A stretch of DNA of 13,763 nucleotides from Bdellovibrio sp. GTDB taxonomy: Bacteria; Bdellovibrionota; Bdellovibrionia; Bdellovibrionales; Bdellovibrionaceae. Positions 1-6,409 of the stretch are shown piece after piece (the stretch's first letter is position 1; the number at the start of each line of letters is the position of its first letter). Below the pieces are notes generated by a model. It saw only the letters and a program-made list of their open reading frames with translations, ran no database searches and was not told the DNA's origin. The translations under genes were made by a program, and so were the position numbers. The stretch is from assembly GCA_017745015.1 (NCBI GenBank), contig JAGIAF010000036.1, forward strand, positions 3,113 through 16,875, in the 5' to 3' direction.

Positions 1-266
1 TCGCCCGATAGTTCGAGGTTCACATCATTTGACTTTCCCCAGGCATGGAAGATAAACGAGTTTTTATAAGACTCTGAATACTTCGCAAACGCCTTACCAT
101 TCACGTCTCTACCGTCGCGGGTTCGATCGACAATCCTATCAATGATGAACTGCCCGGCAGCTTCTGCCAGGCCTTCATCGTCTTTCACATTCACACCCAG
201 AATCTCGTTAAGATCGAACTCTTGCGAGACTTCAGCTTGCGTTAGCTTCAGACCCTTTATCGCCAT
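1..266 (-). CDS. Putative phage structural/head-tail completion protein (C-terminus cut by window edge)
   Basis: An open frame starts at ATG 266 and runs without a stop to the left edge, giving about 88 residues. It begins MAIKGLKLTQAEVSQEFDL. The start is supported by AGAAGGA 8 bases upstream, and it overlaps the end of the portal gene by 35 bases. The visible part contains an acidic helical N-terminus, then QFIIDRIVDRTRDGRDVNGK and a Tyr/Ser/Lys-rich stretch ending GKSNDVNLELSG. From memory this pattern (an RT.DG.D..G..F..Y segment followed by GKS..VN..LSGD) resembles small virion-morphogenesis or tail-completion proteins encoded just after portal genes. That function is inference. Position immediately downstream of portal in a terS-terL-portal order supports a head or neck role. 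It could instead be an unrelated conserved phage protein. Confidence 0.75.
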   Translation of the reverse strand, partial: MAIKGLKLTQAEVSQEFDLNEILGVNVKDDEGLAEAAGQFIIDRIVDRTRDGRDVNGKAFAKYSESYKNSFIFHAWGKSNDVNLELSG

Positions 267-1716
267 TGTTCACATCCTTCTGATTTGGATTATTGGGATC
301 TTGCTCTTCTTCCTGATCCGGTTTTGGTTTCATTGCATCGATGATTTTCTTGCGCTCATAGATCTTCTTAAGAGCGGCAAGTGCCTGATCTTCGGTCATT
401 CCGTAACGCTCCATTAGAACCGTAACGGCATCTGCAACACCCACCTTCATACGCCACTCAAGGTCCTTGTTTCTTTCATCATCCGTCTTGATCGACTCAG
501 GCTTTGAATAGCTCACTGACATCGTGAGGTCTTTTGCCGCACCTGAGATCTTATACTTCTCGCTCAGATACTCAGTGTTGGTGTAAGTCGTGAGCCACAA
601 TTTGGTGAGTTCAAAGACTTCTCCCTCTGCGCTCTCAAACACAGAGAAGTCATCACGAGTCGCCTCGAAGCGATCAATCATCGCAAGTAAACGTTCAACG
701 CCGCTGGAATATCCGGTATTAGAAGAGAGCGTTCCTTGAATTGCCTTGGTATCAATGCCGCGCGTAGTGAGGAAGTTCGCCAGGAGCTGCTCGATTTGCT
801 TGATCACGCCCTCAATATCTGGTGTCGGAGTGACATACTTAAATTCCGTTTGCCCATCTTTGTCGGGATTTACTGGAATTCTAAGGACGCGATTTGGGCC
901 CATTGTAATAATGGCCGGCATAGACTCCGGATCCCCAATGTATACTGCTTGCGCATAGCCCTGAAGGCGGCAGATATTCCAGAGGTCCGAAAGAGCAGCA
1001 TTGTACTGAATCGTAAAATCGCCATCACACTCACCGGCCTCAACATAGAACTCGGAGTCCTTGTCGACACTGATATCTACAAATGGCATTTTGCGAATTG
1101 GGTTTAGCACCTTTGATGAATCGCCAACGATTAGCCCATCACCATCGCAGATGAAATTAAATGAATCCGACCAAACGGTATATCTCTCTTGAGACTTCTT
1201 CTCGCGCGCGCCGGTCGTACAAACAAAATATGCATATGGCTTTTCGCTATCTTCGGAATCGACAACCACGTCAAACTGGTGAGGTAGCAAAACTCTGACC
1301 TGAACCTTCTTGTCTTTCAAGATCACCTGAAGAACTGATTGCCCTTTATTGAGCTTGAAATACTCATTAGCTTTCTTCATTTTAGAATTAAGCTTGGCGT
1401 CTTTCAGGGCCTGCAAGATTACAGCGCCGTCGGTTTCATCCCCTTCACCCACAACGCGCTCAGGATCACTCATGTAAATACTAGCTTCCTGAGTAATCAC
1501 GCGTTTGCAGATATTAATGGAGGACACGATTGGCATTGATTTGACAGTCGACTCATCAAACTGAGTTAGCAGATAGTCTCTAACATACTTGTGAAGATTA
1601 TCTTTAAAGATTCTATAGCGCTTGTATGCGGCATCTTTTCTCTGCTTGTTTCCAGTCGACCTGAAGGACTCAATCAACTCAGCTCTTACCGCTGGATCTA
1701 GTAAATTTGGGTTCAT
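232..1716 (-). CDS. Phage portal protein (SPP1 gp6-like class)
   Basis: This 494-residue protein is the size expected of a dodecameric portal, the ring at the capsid vertex through which the terminase pumps DNA and to which the neck attaches. The N-terminus is charged and helical, followed by VSSINICKRVITQEASIYMS (residues about 64-83), which resembles the 'wing' entry segment of SPP1-type portals. The middle holds a beta-rich region, and the long stem/crown helices follow (ERLLAMIDRFEATRDDFSVF near residue 345). The C-terminal tail is disordered and acidic with Asn/Asp/Gln runs. There is no short catalytic motif in this family, so the call rests on overall pattern, size and position directly after terL. 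Its ATG shares one base with the terL stop (TAATG), suggesting coupled translation. Confidence 0.85.
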   Translation of the reverse strand: MNPNLLDPAVRAELIESFRSTGNKQRKDAAYKRYRIFKDNLHKYVRDYLLTQFDESTVKSMPIVSSINICKRVITQEASIYMSDPERVVGEGDETDGAVILQALKDAKLNSKMKKANEYFKLNKGQSVLQVILKDKKVQVRVLLPHQFDVVVDSEDSEKPYAYFVCTTGAREKKSQERYTVWSDSFNFICDGDGLIVGDSSKVLNPIRKMPFVDISVDKDSEFYVEAGECDGDFTIQYNAALSDLWNICRLQGYAQAVYIGDPESMPAIITMGPNRVLRIPVNPDKDGQTEFKYVTPTPDIEGVIKQIEQLLANFLTTRGIDTKAIQGTLSSNTGYSSGVERLLAMIDRFEATRDDFSVFESAEGEVFELTKLWLTTYTNTEYLSEKYKISGAAKDLTMSVSYSKPESIKTDDERNKDLEWRMKVGVADAVTVLMERYGMTEDQALAALKKIYERKKIIDAMKPKPDQEEEQDPNNPNQKDVNNGDKGSEANAS

Positions 1717-3107
1717 TAAAAACCTGCTTTCTTCATAGCTTCTTTATGTTTTCTATCTTTGGAAGCACGCACTACGAAATAACCGATGGCAGTAGTAACG
1801 TGCTGATATGCGAAGGAATCGTCTTCGATATAGTCAGCGCCCTTCTTAAGTGCTGTGAGACGCATACCTTCCTCGAGGACCTTGCAGGACTCATAAACGA
1901 ATAACCTGCGTACGTTCTCAACATTGAGGCAGTAGCCGTTCACCACGTTGTGGCGTTCACGCACCGGCGGATTGGCTTTAGGAACACACATCTCAAACGC
2001 GAGACTGCGACCATCTTTGGTCTTATAGTTCGCTAGAAACTTTTTAATGATGTCGTAATCAGAATGAATGCTGGCTGTTGACTTGTGTTCGCCGGTCGCA
2101 TCTCCGTAGATCTTGAACTTCACCGGCATATCAAGAATGCCTTTGCTTGCGAGCTCCTCAAGAACATCTAGCGTGCGCGCACCCTCAATGATTGTTTCAT
2201 GGAAAAAGTGAAACTCGTCTTTTGCTTCCAGGTACTGGCCAGCGGCGCAGCTCATGGGTTTGCCGACGCCGATATTAAAGTCGAAGCAAATTGCCACGGC
2301 TTGAGTCAGGTCCACTTCGTATTTGGATTTAATGTAGTTGTGGTCAGAATCAAACGAATGGTAGATACGTTCGTTGTCGATCTCAATCCACTCACCATAA
2401 AGCATTCGACGGGCCTGCTTTGGATCCAAATCGCGCTTAAGCTGAGCCACGTACTCGGGCGGTAAGAACGGATTGTCTTCAGTTCTTGATTTGTAAACGT
2501 GACGTGTTGGCTCTTTAGACAAGAAGAAATACTTGTATGCCCAGTGGCGAGGGCTATCGGGATTCGTAGCGCACAAAAGCCACTTCTCTTTGATATGCGG
2601 CAAGCGGCCGATACGTTGCTTCAGTTCAAAGAACGCCTGGGAGTCTTGCTCATCGTTTTCTGTGAGCTCCTCAATTACCGCCGCAGATAACGCAAGAGAT
2701 CGAAGCTTTTTGAACTTCTTATCGGCCCACGATCTGGAAATAATTTGAGATCGATTCTTAAAGAAAATCTTTCCTGTGTTGGCCGTAACCCAGTAATCCT
2801 TCTTTTCTTCCAGGTTTTCGTCCATTAGATGCTCTAGGATCAACGCAAAGAGCGTCTCCTTAAGATCGGGAAGGGTTCGACGTCCGATCAATACACGGGC
2901 TCCTGGGTACATTAGACAGTGCTTGACGATTACGTGCGCGAGCAGCAATGACTTAGCGCTCCCAACGGATCCACTTAAAAGAACGTCATGACACCCTAAC
3001 GAGTAGTCAAACTCCAGATCGATTCCGGCAATCACCTCTCCCTGGAAAGGAATGATGAAAGGACTAAATTCAGAGAATGATGGGGTGGACTTGCCAGCGA
3101 GCTCCAT
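1716..3107 (-). CDS. terL: Phage terminase large subunit (ATPase-nuclease)
   Basis: This is the packaging motor that cuts concatemeric DNA and translocates it through the portal. Numbering from an upstream GTG at 3110 (464 residues), the Walker A-like loop is GSVGSAKS (47-54, Lys53), and the Walker B/catalytic Glu region is AAVIEELTE (143-151). The TNPDSP coupling motif is near 182-187. The C-terminal RNase H-like nuclease shows FDF (Asp277), GDATG (Asp337) and YIEDDSFAYQHVTTAIGY (acidic pair 430-431, His437). Two starts are possible: GTG 3110 (GTGA overlap with terS) or ATG 3107 (TGATG overlap). ATG 3107 is preferred because the AAGAAGG Shine-Dalgarno sits about 7 bases from it. The Walker A with SAK instead of SGK is typical of SPP1/P22-like large terminases. 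Confidence 0.93.
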   Translation of the reverse strand: MELAGKSTPSFSEFSPFIIPFQGEVIAGIDLEFDYSLGCHDVLLSGSVGSAKSLLLAHVIVKHCLMYPGARVLIGRRTLPDLKETLFALILEHLMDENLEEKKDYWVTANTGKIFFKNRSQIISRSWADKKFKKLRSLALSAAVIEELTENDEQDSQAFFELKQRIGRLPHIKEKWLLCATNPDSPRHWAYKYFFLSKEPTRHVYKSRTEDNPFLPPEYVAQLKRDLDPKQARRMLYGEWIEIDNERIYHSFDSDHNYIKSKYEVDLTQAVAICFDFNIGVGKPMSCAAGQYLEAKDEFHFFHETIIEGARTLDVLEELASKGILDMPVKFKIYGDATGEHKSTASIHSDYDIIKKFLANYKTKDGRSLAFEMCVPKANPPVRERHNVVNGYCLNVENVRRLFVYESCKVLEEGMRLTALKKGADYIEDDSFAYQHVTTAIGYFVVRASKDRKHKEAMKKAGF

Positions 3108-3493
3108 CACTCACCCTTCTTCTGTTCGTCGCGTTTTCGCTTAAACTCTGCAAGAGACTCAGGGCTGTAAGAAAGTTTGAAGTTTTCTTTTGAAGGATCT
3201 TCCGTTTTGATTTCAACGGCTTTGCGCTTCGGAAATAGGTACTGCATGAGATCGCGGTTTACGTCCGCTTTCAGCTCAAGCCAGAAGCCAACACCAGGGC
3301 TCACTAGCTTTCCGCCTTCTTCTGCCTGGGCGACTGCTTCTTGATATCGAATGTCACACTCTTGAGATACCTTAACGAGTTCAAGTGCTGGGTCGTGGCC
3401 GTGTTCTTCCAGCAAGTCAGCCAAAACAAGTGTTCGCTTGTTCGGAGTACCTGCAACACGTCCGCCGGTTTTTTCGCGCTTATCATCGCTCAC
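3107..3493 (-). CDS. Putative phage terminase small subunit
   Basis: This 128-residue, highly charged protein begins with GTG. The N-terminal KTGGRVAGTPNKRT segment (residues 8-21) is a signature of small phage proteins usually annotated as small terminases. It is followed by a helical stretch DLLEEHGHDPALELVKVSQE, then DLMQYLFPKRKAVE (about 80-94) and a Lys/Glu-rich tail. Small terminases recognise the packaging site and stimulate the large subunit. The position directly before terL, with a one-base stop/start overlap, supports the role. The ribosome-binding site is weak (GGGTAATTT before GTG). Immediately upstream is a non-coding stretch with two stem-loops that could hold a packaging or regulatory site. 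Another DNA-binding role cannot be excluded. Confidence 0.65.
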   Translation of the reverse strand: MSDDKREKTGGRVAGTPNKRTLVLADLLEEHGHDPALELVKVSQECDIRYQEAVAQAEEGGKLVSPGVGFWLELKADVNRDLMQYLFPKRKAVEIKTEDPSKENFKLSYSPESLAEFKRKRDEQKKGE

Positions 3494-3637
3494 AAATTAC
3501 CCACACTCGAATAAATGCGGGGCCGTCTAAGAGTCGTCCAGGCCCCGCAGGATGAGCCGTTGTGGTCTCATCAAAGAGTGGACGCTCACAGTCCAAGCTA
3601 AACTATGGGAAAGGAAACGACTTTGAATTCAGAGAAA
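3494..3637. promoter_or_regulatory. Non-coding leader upstream of the packaging genes with two stem-loops
   Basis: This 144-base gap separates the GerE-type regulator gene from terS. It contains a perfect 8-bp GC stem, GCGGGGCC (3517-3524) with GGCCCCGC (3541-3548), around a 16-base loop. It also contains a smaller hairpin, TGGAC (3579-3583) with GTCCA (3591-3595), around 7 bases. GTCCA also occurs in the loop of the first hairpin (3536-3540) and could pair with 3579-3583 instead, so the two folds may be alternatives. On the minus strand the large stem is followed only by ATTTATTC, a poor U-tract. It may be an attenuator, weak terminator, late leader or packaging site. No convincing promoter was recognised. 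Confidence 0.45.
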
Positions 3638-3958
3638 CTAGAGATCTAACTTACCGATGTCCGTCAGTTCGAGGATCTTTAGACTTGCGTGATAAACGCG
3701 AGCTGGACCTTTTGATGTTCGGTAGTGAAGTCCCTCTGTGGTTGCTTTTTCATAAAGTTCAAATCGACTTGTTACGCCAAATGCGCGATAGATACCCTCG
3801 AGTCTCTCACGCGCACCTGTTGGCTTTATGTCAAAATGATCGGCGATCTTCTTGCGAGTCCACCCCTTCAAGACAAAGGGCAAAGTCTCGACAAGGTGTG
3901 GCTTCAAAATCACCGGATCCATCTTTGGCTGCAGCGGACTAACAGGCAGTGCTTCCAT
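3638..3958 (-). CDS. GerE/LuxR-type helix-turn-helix protein, sigma-linked
   Basis: This 106-residue protein carries a LuxR/GerE-type four-helix DNA-binding fold at about residues 24-72 (LPFVLKGWTRKKIADHFDIK, then TGARERLEGIYRAFGVTSRF). The typical pattern is visible: a leading helix, the 'KGWTRKKIADHF' turn, a recognition helix, and the dimerising 'IYRAFGVTSRFEL' segment. There is no receiver or autoinducer domain, so regulation must come through expression level or a partner. The ATG at 3958 has a good AGGTAAGT site and overlaps the end of the sigma-factor gene by 20 bases, implying co-expression. The divergence from consensus LuxR (Pro-Thr-Gly-Ala in the recognition helix) suggests changed DNA specificity. 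A role switching on the terS-led late genes just downstream is inference. Confidence 0.72.
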   Translation of the reverse strand: MEALPVSPLQPKMDPVILKPHLVETLPFVLKGWTRKKIADHFDIKPTGARERLEGIYRAFGVTSRFELYEKATTEGLHYRTSKGPARVYHASLKILELTDIGKLDL

Positions 3959-4661
3959 ACTTACCTCGCAAGAGTGGCTTCATTTTTGTTTTACTGTTCT
4001 GAATGATCTGAGAGATCCGAGACTCTGTAAGGTCCATGAGCTTCGCGATCTCCGCCATACTCAGATCATCGTAATAATAAAGACGAATGACCGTTTGATG
4101 ACGTGGCGGCAGCGTTAGTATTGCATCGATCACATCAAGCTCTGCCCGCGCGTCGTGGAGCTCTTCAAGTTGATCTCGCTTATTTATTTTGATGTATTCG
4201 CAAAGCACAGTTTTATCGGCGACCGTGTATGTCTCCGAATCATGGTCAGGTACAAAATTTAAAGCATCAAGCTTACGGACCTTACGATATCTCTCTAGAG
4301 TGATACCTGCAGACTTAGCAATTTCTGACTCTTGTGAGTGTGGCCCAAGCTTCCGAATTGCTTTGGCTACTTCCTTCATTACATCATTGTGCAAGCGGCC
4401 GCGTGGATCCAATCTGCGTAGTTCATCAAGTATCTCGCCCTTGATTCTATACTCAGCATAGGTTTCAAATTTTACTTTTTGATCAGGCGTGTATCGATCA
4501 ATAGCATCTAACAGACCAATATTTCCAACTGAAATAAGGTCCTCAATATGCACGTTGCCGGGCAGTTTGCCTTTAAAGAATATTCCAGCGAGTCGATGCA
4601 CATAAGGCTGATACTGCTGGAATATTTCGTCTCTGAGATTCTTCACGTTAAACTCGTCCAT
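3939..4661 (-). CDS. FliA/WhiG-like alternative sigma factor (sigma-28 class), phage-borne
   Basis: This 240-residue protein has the domain order of sigma-28 factors, which direct RNA polymerase to a special promoter class. Region 2 is clear: EDLISVGNIGLLDAIDRYTP (40-59), then VKFETYAEYRIKGEILDELR (63-82), matching the FliA/WhiG 'F.TYA..RI.GA.LDELR' signature. Region 3 follows (about 93-133). Region 4 shows LPPRHQTVIRLYYYDDLSMA (184-203) and the HTH IAKLMDLTESRISQI (205-219). After LDELR the family usually has DWVPRS; here it reads LDPRGRLHND, so promoter or partner contacts may differ. No strong Shine-Dalgarno is visible; a small hairpin ends 7 bases before the ATG. It sits between the lysozyme and a GerE protein, upstream of terS, fitting a late-gene activator. 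Host flagellar FliA genes have different neighbours. Confidence 0.88.
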   Translation of the reverse strand: MDEFNVKNLRDEIFQQYQPYVHRLAGIFFKGKLPGNVHIEDLISVGNIGLLDAIDRYTPDQKVKFETYAEYRIKGEILDELRRLDPRGRLHNDVMKEVAKAIRKLGPHSQESEIAKSAGITLERYRKVRKLDALNFVPDHDSETYTVADKTVLCEYIKINKRDQLEELHDARAELDVIDAILTLPPRHQTVIRLYYYDDLSMAEIAKLMDLTESRISQIIQNSKTKMKPLLRGKYGSTAC

Positions 4662-4704
4662 GAGTTAGTAGAAAAGATCTACACGCCAATCCGTGGCGGT
4701 TTAT
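4662..4704 (-). promoter_or_regulatory. Two tandem short stem-loops between lysozyme and sigma genes
   Basis: The 43-base gap between the sigma-factor start and the lysozyme stop is almost filled by two hairpins. They are CGCCA/TGGCG (4684-4688 with 4694-4698) and GTAGA/TCTAC (4668-4672 with 4678-4682), each with a 5-base loop. In the minus-strand transcript the second hairpin ends 7 bases before the sigma ATG and occupies the place of a ribosome-binding site. It may limit translation of the sigma factor or act as a weak transcription barrier. The folds are seen in the sequence; the function is inferred. Confidence 0.4.
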
Positions 4705-5475
4705 TTACTTTGAACCAATTGCCTTGAGCTGCTCTAAGCTTCCAGAGAAAACATTCAGATCACACTTGCCTACGATGCCAGGAACAATTCCTGACTCCGA
4801 TGTTTGCAAGATTGTGTATGACTTCCAAGGAGCTGGAATCGCTACAGATGCGGGGCTATAATCTGAAAGCCACAAAGGATGAGACGCCAACCATTGAGGC
4901 AGCGGCGTCTTTCTATCTTTCATGTCCACTTCGTCAATGAACCATTTACCTGTGTAGATCATGCATTTCTGGCCGACGGTATTTAGGATATAATCCAAGA
5001 AAAGCTTCAAGCGTTTCACTTGCTCTGCTTCATCGATTTGGTCGTGAACTTCCCAGTCGCAATCGAGAACAAGATCAAGATCTATATGCTTAATTTTGTC
5101 ATAGAAGAATTTAGCTTGAGCGACTGCATCTTTCCCAGGGCGGAAAAAGTGATAGGCACCGATCAGAAGACCGGCCGCTTTCGCAGCTTCGCAGTTGCGA
5201 TAGAAGTACGGATCCAAATAGTTGGTGCCCTCAGTCGCCTTGATGTATACGAAGTCATAGCCTGCTGCCTTTACTTTTCTAAAGTCAATCGGACCACGAT
5301 CATTGTTATGGTGAGAAACATCGATACCGTGAATAGGGCCGATCTTATCTGGCGACGTTGTCGGCTGCGACGGCTTAGTGTTCGCTGCAGATGATTCGGC
5401 TTTGGTATTTTGTGAATCGGACTTTCCAAAAATGGAAACGAGTAGCTCGATAAACCCTGAAAAGAATTGCTTCAT
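4705..5475 (-). CDS. GH25 family lysozyme (endolysin candidate)
   Basis: This 256-residue protein is a glycoside hydrolase family 25 muramidase, which cuts the MurNAc-GlcNAc bond of peptidoglycan. Family marks in order are GIDVSHHN (50-57, catalytic-region Asp52), FVYIKATEG (75-83), GAYHFFRPG (106-114), the acidic active-site strand LVLDCDWE (135-142), and WLSDYSPA (202-209). The C-terminal ILQTSESGIVPGIVGKCDLN segment follows at 222-241. A hydrophobic, amphipathic N-terminus (FFSGFIELLVSIFG) precedes a Ser/Thr/Pro-rich linker to about residue 45, so it may be membrane-anchored or exported before the catalytic domain. The start is supported by AGGGGG upstream. No cell-wall binding repeats are present. 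In a phage late/lysis neighbourhood it is most likely the endolysin; a host-entry or defence role is less likely. Confidence 0.9.
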   Translation of the reverse strand: MKQFFSGFIELLVSIFGKSDSQNTKAESSAANTKPSQPTTSPDKIGPIHGIDVSHHNNDRGPIDFRKVKAAGYDFVYIKATEGTNYLDPYFYRNCEAAKAAGLLIGAYHFFRPGKDAVAQAKFFYDKIKHIDLDLVLDCDWEVHDQIDEAEQVKRLKLFLDYILNTVGQKCMIYTGKWFIDEVDMKDRKTPLPQWLASHPLWLSDYSPASVAIPAPWKSYTILQTSESGIVPGIVGKCDLNVFSGSLEQLKAIGSK

Positions 5476-5506
5476 TAATCCCCCTACTGGAAGACTAACG
5501 CAGTGT

Positions 5507-5764
5507 TTACTGATTTAAGGTGTCCGTTATTTGACCGTCTGGGAGTAACGATTTCGGAGTTTTGATTTTAAGTTTTTCGTGCACGTCAGCTGTTGCGTAA
5601 TCAATCGCAATATATTCATCGAGTGTTTGAAGAGCTTTTAAAGTCCCCAGCGCAAGACCGTTATAGTGAGCTTTCTTTTCAGGACACACGCTTTCGTCGG
5701 AGATCCTTTGATATGCATCTGACGTCAGCGCGAAGTGTCTTCTTAGTACATCAAGATCTTTCAT
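5507..5764 (-). CDS. Small hypothetical phage protein (85 aa)
   Basis: I do not recognise this protein. It is mainly helical by composition, with a dense start MKDLDVLRRHFALTSDAYQR, a probable second helix pair around NGLALGTLKALQTLDEYIAI (35-54), and a charged end. There is no signal peptide, membrane segment or Cys motif (one Cys only). Its ATG overlaps the stop of the Fis-type gene upstream by 4 bases (ATGA), so it is probably made together with it. The last codons and stop lie on a 19-base sequence that recurs at 10559-10577 (see repeats). Confidence 0.72.
   Translation of the reverse strand: MKDLDVLRRHFALTSDAYQRISDESVCPEKKAHYNGLALGTLKALQTLDEYIAIDYATADVHEKLKIKTPKSLLPDGQITDTLNQ
5518..5536. 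repeat. 19-base dispersed repeat, copy 1
   Basis: AGGTGTCCGTTATTTGACC is identical to 10559-10577, same orientation. Here it lies inside the last codons of the 85-residue gene. CTAACGC lies 23 bases to its left (5495-5501), next to a small CAGT/ACTG hairpin (5501-5512); the other copy also has CTAACGC 26 bases to its left. The shared flank suggests a conserved element rather than chance. Its function is unknown. Confidence 0.75.
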
Positions 5765-5973
5765 CGTTGCTTGGCCTTTTGTGTTTGAGCAGCTCGCGCA
5801 TCTCGATCATTCGCATAAGGATACTCAATGCCCATCTTTTTAATCTTCTCAATCAAGGTGGTTCGGCCGATTCCAAGATGCTTGGCCGCCTTGTATCGAC
5901 TTCCGCCGGCGATCTTCAATGCCTCAAGAATCAACGCACGTTCGCACTCTTGCACCTTTTGATGAAAGCTCAT
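5761..5973 (-). CDS. Stand-alone Fis-type (HTH_8) DNA-binding protein
   Basis: This 70-residue protein is little more than the Fis-type helix-turn-helix found at the end of NtrC-family sigma-54 activators and in Fis itself. The core is ERALILEALKIAGGSRYKAA (11-30), then KHLGIGRTTLIEKIKKMGIE (31-50), followed by a basic tail. It has no AAA+ or receiver domain. ATG 5973 is preferred over the in-frame ATG at 5994 because it overlaps the stop of the preceding zinc-ribbon gene as ATGA. Likely roles are a nucleoid-like or transcription regulator for phage or host promoters. A second, unrelated-looking Fis-type mini-gene occurs at 6230-6409. Confidence 0.82.
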   Translation of the reverse strand: MSFHQKVQECERALILEALKIAGGSRYKAAKHLGIGRTTLIEKIKKMGIEYPYANDRDARAAQTQKAKQR

Positions 5974-6170
5974 GGTCGCCAGTCCTTTCCGCACTTTCTA
6001 CAAGCCAAACGCTCCCCGATGCTCCATGGCCCTTGCCCTTTTCCGGCAACGAAGATGCCATTGGAAAACTGATCGCCGTGGTAAACGTCGCGCGCGTACA
6101 CGGCGATGAGTGCTTTACACTTTGGTTTTTTGCAAAATATTTTGTCGCCAGCTTGTGCGTAGATATGCAT
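5970..6170 (-). CDS. Small zinc-ribbon-like protein (66 aa)
   Basis: This 66-residue protein has two paired-cysteine knuckles, CKKPKC (13-18) and CRKC (57-60). They are separated by a beta-prone, Gly-rich middle section (AVYARDVYHGDQFSNGIFVA), as in a zinc-ribbon fold. It is followed with a 4-base overlap by the Fis-type regulator. The start ATG 6170 is the first possible start after an in-frame stop (TAG). There is almost no ribosome-binding site and a TGCTAAAAT extended -10-like box ends 7 bases upstream. It may be a Mu Com-like or general nucleic-acid-binding protein, but the family is not identifiable by eye. Confidence 0.7.
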   Translation of the reverse strand: MHIYAQAGDKIFCKKPKCKALIAVYARDVYHGDQFSNGIFVAGKGQGPWSIGERLACRKCGKDWRP

Positions 6171-6186
6171 TGCCTAAATTTTAGCA
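6171..6186 (-). promoter_or_regulatory. Possible extended -10 promoter for the zinc-ribbon/Fis/lysozyme run
   Basis: On the minus strand TGCTAAAAT (6186-6178) fits an extended -10 box (TGnTATAAT with one mismatch). It lies just downstream of an intrinsic terminator. No good -35 is present at 17 bases. Initiation here would begin at or next to the ATG at 6170, giving a nearly leaderless transcript. This is a by-eye prediction. Confidence 0.33.
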
Positions 6187-6190
6187 ATGC

Positions 6191-6220
6191 AAAAAAGCGC
6201 CGCCATTGAAACGTGCAGCG
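6191..6220 (-). terminator. Intrinsic terminator after the second Fis-type gene
   Basis: On the minus strand CGCTGC (6220-6215) pairs with GCGGCG (6203-6198), one G-U pair and an 11-base loop. It is followed after one C by six Ts (6196-6191). It begins 9 bases after the stop of the 59-residue Fis-type gene, so it should end the 6230-8999 transcript. Confidence 0.65.
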
Positions 6221-6229
6221 TTAGGACCT

Positions 6230-6409
6230 TTATGTTAGCTTCAGACAAATGCAAAAGTCTACTCGATGACCTTGATCTCGATAGAGGTTCAACTTAATGC
6301 GAAGACCGCGAACTGAGATATCAAGGATCCTCGCTGTCTGCGCTCGGTTATAATCACACGATCTCAACACATGAAGGATATAGTCGCGCTCAGCTTCGGC
6401 GAGGGTCAC
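6230..6409 (-). CDS. Second stand-alone Fis-type HTH mini-protein (59 aa, GTG start)
   Basis: Reading the minus strand from GTG 6409 to TAA 6230 gives 59 residues. The sequence is an almost pure Fis/HTH_8 domain: TLAEAERDYILHVLRSCDYN (2-21), then RAQTARILDISVRGLRIKLN (22-41), with a short tail ending FCICLKLT. 'AE...YIL.VL..C..N...AA..L.IS.R.LR.KL..Y' is the signature of the C-terminal DNA-binding domain of NtrC-family activators. The GTG shares a base with the stop of the 50-residue gene before it (TAGTG), and AGGTGA lies 7 bases upstream. An intrinsic terminator follows. It could be a regulator of phage or host genes. Confidence 0.78.
   Translation of the reverse strand: MTLAEAERDYILHVLRSCDYNRAQTARILDISVRGLRIKLNLYRDQGHRVDFCICLKLT

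Noticed and set aside
736..1107. Plus-strand frames inside the portal gene (up to 123 codons)
   Set aside because: They are shadows of the long portal frame, have no ribosome-binding sites and no recognisable domains.
3527..3571. A 14-codon frame across the terS leader hairpin, as a leader peptide
   Set aside because: No ribosome-binding site and no run of regulatory codons. Another 14-codon frame occurs upstream of the replication gene (12280-12324), also without a ribosome-binding site; both are probably chance.
2718..4225. GCCGATAA sequences (sigma-28 -10 core) in terL near 2725 and in the sigma gene near 4217
   Set aside because: Both lie in coding sequence as Ala-Asp-Lys codons and lack a TAAA-type -35 at the right spacing, so they are not convincing promoters for the phage sigma factor.
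5924..6187. An 87-codon minus-strand frame overlapping the zinc-ribbon gene
   Set aside because: The alternative frame (5970-6170) has paired Cys knuckles and an ATGA junction with the Fis-type gene, while this frame has neither.
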